The notes below the pieces were generated by a model. It had not been told where the DNA came from. It did no database searches and saw only the letters and a list, made by a program, of their open reading frames with translations. Source: Eonycteris spelaea (taxonomy: Eukaryota > Chordata > Mammalia > Chiroptera > Pteropodidae). From it: DNA of 64,000 bases. Of this stretch, positions 46,877 to 59,140 are shown in pieces; within the stretch, counting starts at the first letter, position 1; the number at the start of each line of letters is the position of its first letter. Location of the stretch: contig PUFA01000034.1 of the NCBI GenBank assembly GCA_003508835.1, positions 5,048,501 to 5,112,500 of the forward strand, in the 5' to 3' direction. The position numbers were made by a program, and so were the translations under genes.

Positions 46877-47733
46877 TAATAAATCAGCCAACACGGACAT
46901 CGGATAATAAGATGTCACTGTGCTTGCCACTTGGGATTGCTAGTAACAAGCCTAGATCTAGACATTCCTCCACCAATCAAGCTCCTCGGGACCACCAGGG
47001 ACTTCTTCCTGGGCAGAGTTTGTCACCTGGCTGGGAGACAGCCAGGCATTTCCTAAATAAAAAGAGAACATGGGAGATGAGTTGCACATTCACTCTTTTT
47101 TAACCTAAATTTAGAGCCTCGTCCTCCCATGGGGAGAGTGTAGTGAGGGGATGAAAAGAGATCAAGAGATGCTCAAATTAATCTTCCTTCAGATCAAATA
47201 AAATGGCAGGAGTGAGGACGAGGGTTTCGTAAAAACACGGAAGGCTTCAGGTGATTGACGGGAAGCTTATCTCCGTTAGGAACTCAAAGCTTTAAACGAC
47301 TGACGTCATACTGCATTGCTGAGTGCCTGTGTCCCCCCAAATTACCCATTCGTTTTGAATAGGTAGTAGTAGAACATCTTGATTAAAATCAAATACGCAA
47401 TTTTCAGTATAGAGTTTAAATTTACACGGTCAGTGAATGCTCTGTGGGTTGAGGAGCCACGAGAGTAAATTCCCGATAACAGAATAACTATCCCCAAATT
47501 AAGCCTTAGAGGACGCTTAACATTAGGTGGCAGAAAGTATGGAAGGATTCAAACACAAGGAGAACAAAACAGCAGAATATCACACTAGAAAAAGTAGGAG
47601 TGACAGAAAATCAAATATCAAGAGAGATCAACAGAAAAAGGGGAAACCAAACATTGCTGGGTCATGTGACTTAGTTCTTTGTTGTTTAAGAGTTTGCATC
47701 AAGAGCGGAGAGAATAAAAAAGGAGACCGGCAG
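46877..47733. other. Non-coding stretch, nothing recognised
   Basis: Frames at 46912-47103 and 47527-47793 show no domain. The second runs into the LTR. Confidence 0.45.
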
Positions 47734-48088
47734 TGTCGTAGTCCCTTCGGGCTGCTAAAACAAAAGAGTACAGATGGGGTAACTTATAAATAATAGAAAT
47801 TAATTCTCACAGTTCTAGAGGCAGGACGGCCAAGATCAAGGCGTGAGCACGGTCTGATGGGGGTCCTCATCCTGGCTCGTCAGCACCTCTCGCTGTGTGG
47901 AAGCGGCTGGGGGTGTCTCCAGAGCCTCGTTTCAGAGGCACTGATCCCATTCATGAAAGCTCCGCCTTCATGACTTAAGCACCTGCCAAAGGCCCCACCT
48001 GCTAATAACCTACTACTGACCCTCACCTCCCCTTGGAGTTTAGCGTTTCAATATATGAGTTTTCGAGGGACACGTTCAGATCACAGCA
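47734..48088 (-). mobile_element. Solo MLT1-like LTR with target duplication
   Basis: The edges are TGTCGTAGTCCCTTCGGGCT and CAGATCACAGCA. Flanks are GGCAG (47729-47733) and GGTAG (48089-48093), differing by one transition. Inside are 'CAGTTCTAGAGGCAGGACGG', 'TCATGAAAGCTCCGCCTTCA' and 'AGGCCCCACCTGCTAATAAC', an inverted MLT1 of about 355 bp. It is among the better-preserved LTRs in the window. Confidence 0.88.
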
Positions 48089-48093
48089 GGTAG

Positions 48094-50629
48094 ACAGGAC
48101 ATGGGGGAAGCGGATATTGATTGCCTGGAGGTTTTGTCTCAAAAAGATGGCTCATCACCCAAATCCCTAATTCTATGGCCCAACAGCCTCCTAATGAATA
48201 GTGAGGAAACAGCTTTTAAAAGGAAAATAACCCTTGTCACCAGGAAGATGTGTCCTATTAATAAATGTTGGAGCAAAGCACCTTCTCATATGCTGCGGAC
48301 GCGAAGCAGCCCTTTTATGAATGGAAATCTCAGGGGCTCACATGTGACTCATTAGACTGCACGTGCCCAGAAATGGGGGAGACGTGTCCCTTACTGCTTC
48401 AGCAAGTTGTGCTCAAAGGGAGAGCAGCCTACGCCTCATCCGATCGCCGTGGCTGCCAAAACATATCACAACACATAAAGGAGGCAGTCAGAGGAACTGT
48501 AAGTGGATCCCTTTCTTGGAAAATGACATCTCAGCATAGTCTGCCAAAAGAGCTGGGGAGATACTAAGTCACGCCAAGGGAGAAAGGCTTCAGAACGCAG
48601 GGGCTGTCCTTCGTGTCGCGGGTGAGGCGGGAGGGTTTCGGCAGGGAAAAAGTTAACCTGAATGTATCGGGGGATTTGCAGCCGGCACCATCGTGCCTAA
48701 GCCATAGAAATGTAGAGCTTAGGAGTGAGATACACATATATATGTTCCTGAGGGAGGGATAAATTCTGTGTTAATAAAGAACAAAAGTGATGTAGTTCAA
48801 GACGAAGTAGGGAAAATTAAAGTACACAGGCCTTTATTGGAAGGTTATCGCAGGCCATCCTTGTGACATAGGGAGGACTCGGTCCCGCCTTCGAGTCACA
48901 TCGTGTAATCACGACGTCGGAGCCCCAATATAGTTCTCACACTCTTCAGTTAAGGACTTGTCTAATTAGTTGGGGGAGGAGGGAACAGCTGACAAAGGAA
49001 GTAGATGCAGAGGCCGGAGGGCAAAAGGTTTGTTGAGGAGAAACATCTGTGAAAGGAAAGGAAGTGGAGCAGGGTCGGGCAGGGGGAAGCGTCCCCTCGT
49101 GATGCAGATGGACAAAGCCTCTTTCAACCCAAAGGGGGTGCTCCAGAGCAAAGCTTGCCCACTGGACGCGACCCGCTTTGGGCAGAGATTATTAGATCCT
49201 TCCTGGCTCCGTCAGGGTCTGGAGGCAGCCCTGAGCATGACCTTAGGCTGGCCTAACGGAACAAACAGCTGGAGGTCATCAGCTGACCACAGTTCTTGCC
49301 AGGGGGCAGCCCTGAAGGGGGGTCTGAGAGGCACATCTCTGCGTGCATAATCCCAGAACACAAAGGACCACCTGCTTCAGCTCCTACAGAGGCTGATGAG
49401 AAAGAGTAGGCTACCACCGGGCTGACTTCAGTGGTTCACCCCAGAGACAAAAGCAGACTCTGACTGGTCCTCAGAAATCGTAAATGAACAAGAACTCAAA
49501 GATCATCACAGACAGAGCACAGGCTCACTGCCACTGAGCAAGTAGATGTGCCTACAAATGATCCCTGAGCATCCCTCAATCGGAGAAGGAAGGGACAGGC
49601 TAAGTCTTCGCCCTGAGTGTAGCTGGCCTTTGCGGACTCAGGGACTGGGGACGTAGGTTCATGAAACATGAAGGATTCACTGTCGTCCACTTGTGTGAGC
49701 CACCCGCTCGGTACCTTTTCTAAGTAGGGAAAGCTATACAGGTAATGTTGTGCTGGAAATATGCAGAGTCCTGATAACTGGGAGAGTGAAGGATGCCAGG
49801 ACCAAAAGCATCCGATCCCCATCCCCAAGTAAGAGCCCCAGCAACGGTCATCACTGCAGAACCTTAGGGTCAGGGCCGGATCAGCTGTGTGAGCTCAGGA
49901 AGCAACACTTTCCATAAAAACACATGATCCAGTGTACAGAATGCCTGACGGTCATTTGCCTTTAGATATCGCCTATGTTTAAACAGGTTCTTACTTAGTT
50001 TCACTTTTAGTAGAAAAATGTGATGATAAGAACGCAAGGTCAAAATGTTACATCCGCCACTGATCTATAATCTTCGACAACATTTAAGACTAATTGTTAT
50101 CGCTTTGAAATGTGATCACCAAAGATAGGACTGATACAAAATCAGACATAGGGTGTTTCAGGTTGAAATAACTAAAGTTAATATAACATTACAGTTATAT
50201 TGTATCACCATTTTTATTTCACAATAACTAGACAAATCTTTGCCCTCTGTATTTATTTTTGAAATTATAAGGGAAGAGATATAGGCACTGCATACCACTA
50301 CTGTTCTATGGACTTTGAAAGAACCAGCAGAAAAATCACCTGAGTTCCGACAGCCATGGGGACTTTGTGAAAGGTAAACATTTTTCTGTTTTATACTGTT
50401 TAAGGGGATTTCTTTTTCTGATGATAGAAGCCTGTTCTCAGAAACAGCTTCTACTCTGGGTCACAACAAAATCTGCTCCCTCCTCCTAATCCTCTAGCTT
50501 CCCCCTCCGCCTACCCAACTTCTGGTTCTTGCTCCTTCTCCCCCTTTTATTCCCGCTTCTCTGTCACCACGTGTCTTCTGTGGACATCACCTGAAACAGG
50601 TAATGGTCCTGGAGGAGGCAGAAGGCATG
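48094..50629. other. Long stretch, unassigned; possible old LTR within
   Basis: The part 48770-49350 is GC-richer, with an inverted poly-A signal ('GGCCTTTATTGG', near 48830). It could be an unfamiliar LTR in minus orientation. Frames of 126 codons (48970-49350, plus) and 110 codons (49496-49828, minus) show no known domain and no flanking gene signals. Confidence 0.35.
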
Positions 50630-50710
50630 AACAGAACCCTCATCGTACAGATGAAGAAACCGAGGCTCAAAGATTCAAAGAGATGTGGCCCCATTTCTGT
50701 CCTGGTTTTA
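50630..50710 (-). mobile_element. MIR-family SINE fragment
   Basis: 'CAGATGAAGAAACCGAGGCT' followed by 'CAAAGATTCAAAGAGATGTG' is the inverted oligopurine core of MIR. Confidence 0.62.
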
Positions 50711-50810
50711 TCTGCCTTTCTTACTTATCCCCATTTATAATAGTGGAGCCAAAAGTAAATTTTAAATTCTCATTTGGGAAATGTATTTAAATATTTTCCT
50801 GACACAATTT

Positions 50811-50879
50811 CTCCTCCTCCTCCTCCTCCTCCTCCTCCTTCCTCCTCCTCCTCCTCCTCCTCCTCCTCCTCCTTCTTCT
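50811..50879. repeat. (TCC)n microsatellite
   Basis: About 23 CTC/TCC units with one interruption near 50839. It is a polypurine-polypyrimidine mirror sequence able in principle to form triplex DNA. Confidence 0.97.
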
Positions 50880-50999
50880 AACGATGATGGACTTAATGAT
50901 ATGACTGGTGAGTACTGAGAAATGCAAAATTAAAGGAGGAAGACATCGAAGAGAAGAGAATGAAATGGCCTGAAATGAAGGATGTGTTCAAGGTAATTA

Positions 51000-51455
51000 A
51001 AAGCTGCACTTTGCTAAACAAAAGAAAGAGTAGATATTATATGATTCCAACTCTCTGATATCCTGGAAAAATGAAAAAAACTATAGCGCGGTAAAAATGA
51101 TCAGTGGTTGCCAGGGCTTAGGGCAGGGACATGAGGAGATGGAACCCAGGCGACTTGAGGACAATGAAACTACTCTGCATGGTGCCGTCTTGGTGAAAAC
51201 ACGACATCGTGCACTTGGAAAAACCCGTAGAAAGAAGCACCCAGAGAGTGAACCCTGACCAGCTACGAACTTCAGTCAAGAATACTATGCCAATACCAGT
51301 TCCTCGGTCATAATCAATGCCCCACACCAGTGTGGGGTGTCACTAGTGTGGGGGGCTGAGGGTGGGGGAGTGACGATATGGGAACCCTGTATTTCCTGCT
51401 GTAAACCTAAAATTGCTCTAGAAAATAAGGTTAATTAATTAAAAGAAAAAAAATT
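51000..51455 (+). mobile_element. L1 LINE 3' end
   Basis: 'ATATTATATGATTCCAACTC' (51034), 'ATGATCAGTGGTTGCCAGGG' (51097), 'GGAACCCTGTATTTCCTGCT' (51381) and 'GTAAACCTAAAATTGCTCTA' (51401), then an A-rich tail. This is the same 3' UTR type as at 16800 and 26830. It is 5'-truncated within ORF2. Confidence 0.82.
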
Positions 51456-53264
51456 AAAAAGTGGCTGGTACAGAAGGAGGAATTGGTCGACGTCCGGATG
51501 TCAAAAGGTACCCCAATTTTAGGACATCCTTTAAAAGTGTTACATGGATTGCCTGCTAAATGTCTGAGTCCCAGAAAAATAATGCCAAGTGGCTTTAAAT
51601 CATGAACAAAGAACAAAGAAAAAACCGATTCTAATATAAATTTTCATGTCTCTCTCTTCGGTGCAGACAGTATGCGCATACCTCTGAGTCGGGGACAGAT
51701 GGCTCAGTGACAGGCGGTGGGTGTTCACATGTGCTGGACTGAATCTCATTACACTCTAACAAGAAGATCATAATGGAGACAATCAAAACCAAGTCTGCTA
51801 ATCATCTGTAAGGGCCGCTGAATGTTTTTTTTTTTAAACCAAGGGCAGGGTCGTTTTCATGCAATCTGAGAAATCTGATGATGAATGTTATTTTCATTAC
51901 CTTTCTTTGTCCCTTGAAAATCTAAGTAAAATCGATTCCATTTAAAAACTAATTTCCAATTGCATTGTGGTTATTTTTTATTATTGTGTTTTCCATTAAT
52001 GCAGGTGAGACGATCTCCTTTTCTCACTTATCATTATTATCTTGTAAAGTCCTTTAAAATGTCTGTTATGAAACATGTTCTACCCCTTAAGATACATGCA
52101 ATCAATAAAGAAAAGAGTCTTGGCATAATTGGCTTGTCTCAGTCTCAACAGACTCACCCAATTTCAGTATATAGCAAATTACACAGGCCTCTATTTCAGC
52201 TTATAAAGTAAAATACATAGTATGGACCAAGCTTACTTAAAAATGCATTGAAAATACTAGCAATCTCATATGTTTGTGGAACTTACTTAATTAAGAATAT
52301 GCAACCATGCAAGACCATTTGGGGAATGGAAGCAGTAAAACGTTTTTTGTTTTGTTTTGTTTTGTTTTCTCGAAATTATTAACAACTTTAAAAATCCAGG
52401 TCTATTTTACACTGATCACTCTGACCTGGATGCAGTCTGGGACGGGTGGAATTCAGAATTCTTTCATCCGTAACAGGGAATAAGCTCAGTAACCTGAAAA
52501 TGCTAACGCTCCATTGTGGTGAAAATTTGTGAACAAAATTGAGCTAATAAACCACGGCAAGGTAAGGGGACAATGAATTTCTCAGTGTAACCAAGGGTTC
52601 CTGTAAGGTATCAGAGTCTGATGGAATAAGCGAGCCTGGATGGATATTAAATCAGAAAATACCATCGAGCATCTGTTACACACAATGTGCTTTGGTGGGT
52701 GGGTTAAGGTGGGGTTGGTTTATGCGAGAGAAGGCAGACTAATCTGAAAAGTCTCTTGAGACAAATTTACAGAAATGCCAGGTTAAGCGATATAAGCCTT
52801 ATCCCTAATGCACAGCGGGGGTGCCGAGAAAGGAGGGAGATCCCCAGAAATAAATCACAGGGAGAGAGATTTTGTGAGTACAGGTACAGCTTTCCTGGAG
52901 AGGTGGCGGGGAGGGACAGTGGCTTCCCAGAGGGACTGGGCTGTCCTTTGTGGGACCAAGAATAGAGGCCGCAGCCTGCACAAAGCAGGTCATAATTAGA
53001 AAGCATCTGTACCCTCAAGGAAAATAATCGGCCTAACAAATTCATTTACCCATAGGAGAAGCAGCTTGTCTATCCTTTGTCAGCTTTAGGGGGAAAATGC
53101 TTCCTAACCCTAGCTCTGCCCACGAAGGTGGTTTAGAATAGGAAAGTAGAAATATCTGTATGCAGAAACACAGAATATAAGAAATTTGCATAAACCTGGT
53201 TTCCTAGGCCCATGGAGATACAAGTGGGCGTTTGGCAAAACTACCTTGGACCCAGGCCATCAGG
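51456..53264. other. Long stretch without recognised repeats
   Basis: A (TTTTG)n run lies at 52346-52367. The 52720-53060 part carries overlapping 60-90 codon frames on both strands with no domain. Confidence 0.45.
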
Positions 53265-53615
53265 ATTCCCAGATAGAGTTCTATGTACGTTACAGTCACA
53301 ATCCAAAATTATAAAACGCACAAGAGAACAAGCCTCCAGAAGCAAGAGACAACACATGGGAAAATGTAGGAGTAGAATCTCAAAACGTATGCAATTTAAT
53401 CATCTAGTAGATGTTGTAAAAGATATAGATTTAAAATGAGGAAAAGCATTTAGAACGTAAGGAAATGGCACTACACGCAAAGAGATCCATTTTAAAAAAT
53501 GAGATACCTATAAATTAAAAGAAAAAATTAATATCTCAACAAGTGGGTAAATCACAGATTAGGTACAGCTGAAGAAAGAATTGCTGAAAAGGAAGAGTAA
53601 TCTTGACAGTAGTTC
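53265..53615 (+). mobile_element. L1 LINE 5' region fragment
   Basis: 'GAACAAGCCTCCAGAAGCAA' (53325) and 'GTACAGCTGAAGAAAGAATT' (53563) match the L1M 5' UTR/ORF1 segment ('...agcagattagacacagctgaagaaagaattagtgaactggaagat'). The copy is truncated at both ends. Confidence 0.72.
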
Positions 53616-54359
53616 TTGGTCTTGGTTGCTTATTAGAATCTGCTAGAATATATTTTTTTTAAATCCTAGTTTCTGTTCTATATTTTTTGCATACCTTTCT
53701 GGACCAGTTACTGGATAAAAAGATCAACGAGACACAAAAACTAGGAGTTTTAAGGTGTAACTTTAAGCACAGTTACCACAGAATCCAAACCAACTAATGC
53801 TCTGCCTTTCACGGGATGGTAGCTCTGACTCAGCTGAACTCACCACTTAGGTTCAGCCTCCTCTGGACATGCTTGGTGTTGGAGGGAAAGGCGAGGTGGC
53901 ATTGGTGTTAGAACCTGAACAGGAGCCTTTCGGGAAATCCATGGGAAGATGGGTGATGATTGCAGGATTCGAGACGGTGCCATCCTTTGCTTTAGGCCAT
54001 CGCCTGAATCAGGGATTGCTGGGAGCATCTCACTTACACCACTCACTTACACCGCGTGTGAGGACACCCAGCATACTTCGCCAGCCTGACCTTAAAAACA
54101 AATTAAAAAATAAAGAAATTAATAAGCTTTTTTTTTCTTTCGCCATATGCTTTTCTCACCATAATTCATAGCCCCTGTTTAAAAAATAAGCATTGTATTT
54201 GATTGTTAAACTGTTTCATTAATCTTCTAAAATTCCTGAAATGTTGATAAATCCCACCATTTCAGACTTGTTTCCTGGAATGAATTTTGTTGAAAAGTAT
54301 AATGTTAACTGTCTGTAAAAACAGTTAGACAGTGATATTAGCATTTTCTAATTCACTAG

Positions 54360-54412
54360 TTTGGTATATAGTTTATATTGATTAAATAATTCACATTATT
54401 TAATATACCAAA
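54360..54412. other. Nested AT-rich inverted repeat
   Basis: The inner stem pairs ATTAAATAAT (54381-54390) with ATTATTTAAT (54395-54404) around a TCAC loop. The outer stem pairs TTTGGTAT (54360-54367) with ATACCAAA (54405-54412), leaving a 13-base unpaired left segment. A second hairpin, ACTGTCT/AGACAGT, lies just upstream at 54308-54333. These could be MITE remnants or a structured element. Confidence 0.5.
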
Positions 54413-54478
54413 TTAGAGACAAGGCCATCTCTAGGTCTACAGCTACAGAGCCCTGATTTCTACGATATTCGGCATTAT

Positions 54479-54498
54479 ACTGCCACCTAGTGGTTTGT
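54479..54498 (-). promoter_or_regulatory. CTCF-like motif
   Basis: Minus strand reads CAAACCACTAGGTGGCAGTA. Against the consensus CCASYAGRKGGCRSY every core position fits. CTCF anchors chromatin loops, and the direction of the motif matters. Confidence 0.5.
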
Positions 54499-55999
54499 TT
54501 TGTTATTGTACACTCGCTAGAACAATTTGCCGCTGTCAGTATTATAATTAAAAGGAAAAAAAATCAGAGCAATGACAACCCAGGCTTTAGCACCTGTTCA
54601 CTATTATGCAGCATTGTTTATCCATCTTGACAAAAGATCAATCAAGTTATTTTTTAGTTACGATGAAAGAGAAAATTTCGATAATGTTATTGGCCTTGTT
54701 GGGTTATCGCTATTTAATAAAACCAAAAAAGATTATACTTTTGAAATATATTGATACAAATTTATCAAATTTGAACGGTAGAGCATTCCCTATAAATATT
54801 TTTAATTATCATTCTACGTATATATAAAAAAACCTTAAGCCCAGAAAGGAAAACATAACCATTTGTTGACAATCTCGTAACTAGTTGGTATCGTGACTCA
54901 CAGCTAGAGGTGTTTCTGTAATTGGCTATCTTCATTAAGAAAACGATCTCAGTAATTTATCAGAGAGAGCATCAGGAAGCCACGGAGATAATTAGCAAGA
55001 TGAGAGAAGCTCAATCATCATTTTATGGAATAAAATTAAATGTCCCATGAAACAACACTGTGGGCGTAAGTGAGATTCACCTCTTGGGAAGAAAGCAGCG
55101 TGACGTCTTGGGAGACGTGAACTCGTGCTTCAGCTCACAGCGATGCTCACTACTGTCAAAACTCAGGATTTTACTAAGGCAAAATTTATATATTACGGTT
55201 ACTGTATTTCTCAGTTATGTGAAAGAAAAATACTCCACAAACCTTGGAATTATATAAGAAAAAAAGGTGCGCTTGGTTGAATTATCTTTGGTCTTAACAG
55301 TTGATTCTACATGGGAAAAAGGGAAAGAGGTGCTCAAGAACAGTTTTCTTTTTTTTTTTTTTACCCCAAATTATTGTATCCATTTTTACATCACAATTTC
55401 TCGACATAAAAACCTGTCTGTTACCATTTCTTGAGGTTTTTAAAAATTACTTTCGGTGCTAAATCATGTGTGAAATTGACAATTCCAAGTCATCTTCAAA
55501 GAATGATCTGAGGAATCCTTTTAGCAGAATAATTGAGAAAATGTTACTGAAGTTATTACTTCACTTTTCTTTAACCTGTTCAGAAAATCACACACACCAA
55601 AAAAAGATAATTTATAAAAATAATCAAATATTCAATCGCAGGGGAATGATCTTATTGTAAGAAGTCCACATGTGCTTTTTAGGGAGACGATGGATTCCTG
55701 CTCCTTCTATGTGATCATAACTAGAAGTGAACAACAGGATTCATAATACAAGGCTATTTACTTGCAGTTCTGATTATAAAACCAAGGGTGAAAGGTGAGT
55801 TTCTCTGCAGAAGAAATAAATCACCTAAAGATAAATGGGAAAAGAAAGCCACTCTTGGGGCTGATGTCATCGGCGTCATCGGCAGCACCTGGGACCAGGC
55901 AAGAGCGACAGAGGATGAGGCCCTGCTGCAAACCTCCCTCCCTAACCAGACGGGCTCAGAATCCGCATTTGAACAAGGATTTCCGAGGATTCTCACTCC

Positions 56000-57130
56000 C
56001 GCCACAGCTGTAGGCCTCTGGTCCCTTCCCGCAGCACACCTCCTTCCTTTTTGTCTTCAGGTCGCTCATCTCTAAAGAGCAAAACCTCACCAATAACACG
56101 GACTGTGGCGGGTATCAACGCATGGCCTCTCCACTCCCATCACCCTTCCCAGCGTTGTCCCGCAGTCACTGGGACGGGCCGGCACCTAGTTCTCCTCTGC
56201 CGCCTGGTATCTTATTGTCGTCACCGGACTTTGCAGCAGGATGCCGTGGAGGCAGGAGCTTCTCTCCTTGGCCCCGGGGGACACATAGCCCCTGCTGAAA
56301 TGCAAACGACTGTGAAGGTGTTGTTCCTCTGCAAAAGTAAGAGTGTGGTAAAAGCCTGCGGCCGAACGAGCCTCAGCCTCGCTTTGAGCTGGCCTCCAGT
56401 GGGCTCATTGACAGACATGCGAAGGCCAGCGCGTCGGGTAGGAGATCCGAGGTATAGGAGACGCATCTGATCCTTCCGTGGCTCCACCCAAGTCATCCTC
56501 TGGACTACACACCGCCTCGAAGGAGTATGGACGGGGCGGAGTCCAGAGCCCCAATTCCTCGTGGTCCCTTCTCATCCCAGAGGCCCAGGGGCTTCTTCCT
56601 GATCCCTCAGTTTCTTCCCACCTTCTTCATCTGAAATCAGACTTCTGCACTGGAGCAGACACCTCCCTCTCCCTCACCTCTGTGCCTGGGCTGGTTGTGG
56701 TGGTCCTTTTATCGCATGTAAAATTGAGAAAAATGAGTCTCTGAGAGGTGATCAAAGCGCTATTAAAGTGACAGAGTCAGAACGGAGACCCACAGGTGTG
56801 TGAAGTCTCCTGAAACCGATCGCTTTCGGCAGTGGAAGGCTGGAGCACACACCTCCCCCTTTATCACCTTTCTGCCATGGATGCCCTCTCAGGCCGCTCC
56901 AGCGGTCAGGGAGCGTCCAGCTCCGTCCCCAGCAGGCAGATTTCCCTATGGCCTCCAAGGCACCGTTCAGCAGTGCACAGGGACCCCGCTCCCTGCGAAC
57001 GATCCCGGCACCTCCGCCAGCAGCTTCGAGGTCCTCCTCCACGTGTGCACCCTTCCCGAGCGCTGATTCGCCCTGGCACCGCTTAGGACAGATTTCCAGC
57101 AATTTGTGCCTGCGTAGAAACTTGTGACTT
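56000..57130. other. CpG-enriched, GC-rich segment
   Basis: CpG dinucleotides are frequent by eye through 56090-57080 compared with the rest of the window. Overlapping frames up to 139 codons occur on both strands (56051-56470, 56221-56496, 56752-57153), as expected of GC-rich DNA with few stop codons. No domain is recognisable. It could be a weak CpG island or distal regulatory element. Confidence 0.4.
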
Positions 57131-58434
57131 CTGCCACCAGCGGTCCGTGGCATGCTGACTGCAATAAAGGCTGAAATTCAAACACAGGAGTGCGGACATG
57201 TGTGCAACAACGAAAAACATGCTGTTTAGTGTAAGTATGTTTCATGCAGTAGTTGGCACTGACTAAACGATTTTTTTTTGTATGACTCAAATATTGGATG
57301 AGACACAGTTATACTAAATGGCTGTTCATTGATTATCTGAAATTCCAGTTGAACTTGGCATTTGCATTGTACTCTCCCCATTCCTTGTCCTTCACTTCCC
57401 AGTGGCTATGATAGAAATTTCGGAGGAAACTTGTTTTGTTGTTGTTGTTTTGCATTTCTTCTCCCTCCCCCACCCCCTCATATCCTAGAAAAGTGCAGGG
57501 CACGTAACGGAAATTTGACAGAGATTTGGAATAGAGAGGCTTAGGTTTCCTGCCAAAATGGTGTATTTGGTCCCTAACTGAAGTCCATTCTCATGAAACT
57601 AGAGAAGGACAAGGATTTGAATGTGAACACAGTGCCATCCACTCCACCTGTCCCCCAAGCCCTTGGAATCCTGCCTACAAACTAGGAGAATGTTTGCCTC
57701 CAAACGCTGCCTATTTCGAACTGTCGAGAGTACAGTCTTTACCATGGGGGGGGGTGGGGAAGTGTCCCCAGTAACCAGCAGTGACACGCAACAATGCCAC
57801 CCTGCTCTGGACTCTGCCCTGAAGGCGCCTTGCTGTGGTATGGGCTGCTTTCTGTCTCCATCAGAGTTTACCAGACAAAGTAGCTGGTCCTCTGGGTCAG
57901 TCGTCCCAAAGGGAAGGCCACACACCTGTGGGACATGCCTGTGCCTCTGCCACCGAATTATCGGGACATGCATTCCTGGAATTTTAAAACAGTATTGGAG
58001 ACATACTTGTCTAGACAGGGGTGACAATCAGCTACAGGAAGAAACAACACCAAGTGATCGAAAAGAATGTCCAGTAAGCACACAAAGTATTCAAAGTCTG
58101 GAACACAGAAGTGTCCGAAATGGATACAGTTGTCAAAGAGAAAAGACTCGCTGAACACTTGCCTTTTCCTTTGAAGTAAAACGACAGGCTTCATCCCGGC
58201 ATGGTCAGGCCTCGCCACACTCCTGGCCTCAGCTCTCCCGCTGCCTTTTCTACTTTCTGCTTCAGCAAAATCGAGTGGGTGATAATTGCACGACACCGCC
58301 GTGCCTCTGCCTCCCCTGTTCCTTGATCACATGGTGTCTACTGTCCAACCCATCCTTCCTTCATCCCTAAAGGGATCCACTCCCCGTTCCTCCCCCCCTC
58401 CCGCCCCCAGCAACCCTGCTTGTTCCTTACGCAG
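57131..58434. other. Unrecognised stretch with overlapping long frames
   Basis: The 163-codon plus-strand frame at 57663-58154 and the 142-codon minus frame at 57599-58027 are the longest in the window, but they overlap each other and show no recognised domain. A G9 plus G4 tract lies at 57746-57759. Confidence 0.4.
57746..57759. repeat. Poly-G tract
   Basis: Nine G, one T, four G. Confidence 0.9.
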
Positions 58435-58612
58435 GGTGTGGCGCGCAGGGGCAGAACTGTGGCCTGTACACTCGGCTCTGCCACTCAGGGGCTGCGCGAA
58501 CCTCTTTGTGCCTCCGTCTGCAGAATGAGGATGACAAGGGTGTCAGGGCCTTGGGGCTTTTGAGAAGGTTTCTTCCAGATGACCAGGTGCTTCGTAAGAT
58601 CTAAACAAAAAA
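58435..58612 (+). mobile_element. MIR-family SINE
   Basis: 'CTCGGCTCTGCCACTCAGGG', 'GCGCGAACCTCTTTGTGCCT' and 'CCGTCTGCAGAATGAGGATG' match the MIR core and its 3' side. Confidence 0.78.
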
Positions 58613-59140
58613 AGCAATTAAGGATTTTCAGTGTGGTTAATCTTTTTCTAATGCATGCAACCACTCTTTCAGAGAAGCTGTGCTTTTGGACTATCCTGTG
58701 ATTTGACACAAATGTAGCCATAAAGTAGAGCCTTCACCTCAAGGTGACCTGTTAACCGCAGACGCGGACGCGCGGAGGGCCTGATAAGTGGGCTCAGTTT
58801 GCCCTCTAGTGGCAGCAAAGGGGGAAGTGCTGGAGAATGAGCCGTTCTTGGTCACCCGCCAGCACCCACCCACTCATTCCCTGCCCAGGTCAGTGTCTCA
58901 GGGAAGTCCCTGGACTGCATGAAAATAATGTCATAATAAAGAGGCTCCCGTGCTTGGTAAGTCTCCAAGTATCCCCTCCTCAACTCTGCAGTGGCTGGAG
59001 GACATCTACTTATTGGTGACAGACTGAGTCGAGAGCCCGCTTCTTGTCTCTGACCTTGTCGTCCCAAGCCGATTTAAATGCACCTCCTCCGTGTTCCCAA
59101 AGACACTGGAGATGCAGTTAATGAAGGCTGCATTTACAGA
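58613..59140. other. Non-coding stretch, nothing recognised apart from a motif
   Basis: It holds the CTCF-like site at 58797. No gene or repeat family is recognised. Confidence 0.45.
58797..58818 (-). promoter_or_regulatory. CTCF-like motif
   Basis: Minus strand reads TTGCTGCCACTAGAGGGCAA. The core CCACTAGAGGGCA is an excellent fit. The last two consensus positions are less good. Confidence 0.5.

Larger units (their letters stand above)
53616..55999. other. Long stretch without recognised repeats
   Basis: It contains the paired inverted repeats at 54308-54412 and a CTCF-like motif at 54479. The 68- and 100-codon frames at 53840-54171 are not protein-like. Confidence 0.45.

Noticed and set aside
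53600..53690. Possible MER5-like hAT fragment
   Set aside because: One weak block, not enough to call.
56051..57153. Several frames of 88-139 codons on both strands
   Set aside because: They overlap each other in a CpG-rich segment with low stop frequency. No splice sites or domains support them.
57599..58154. 163-codon plus and 142-codon minus frames
   Set aside because: They overlap on opposite strands, have no recognisable domain, and are in GC-richer DNA where long chance frames are expected.
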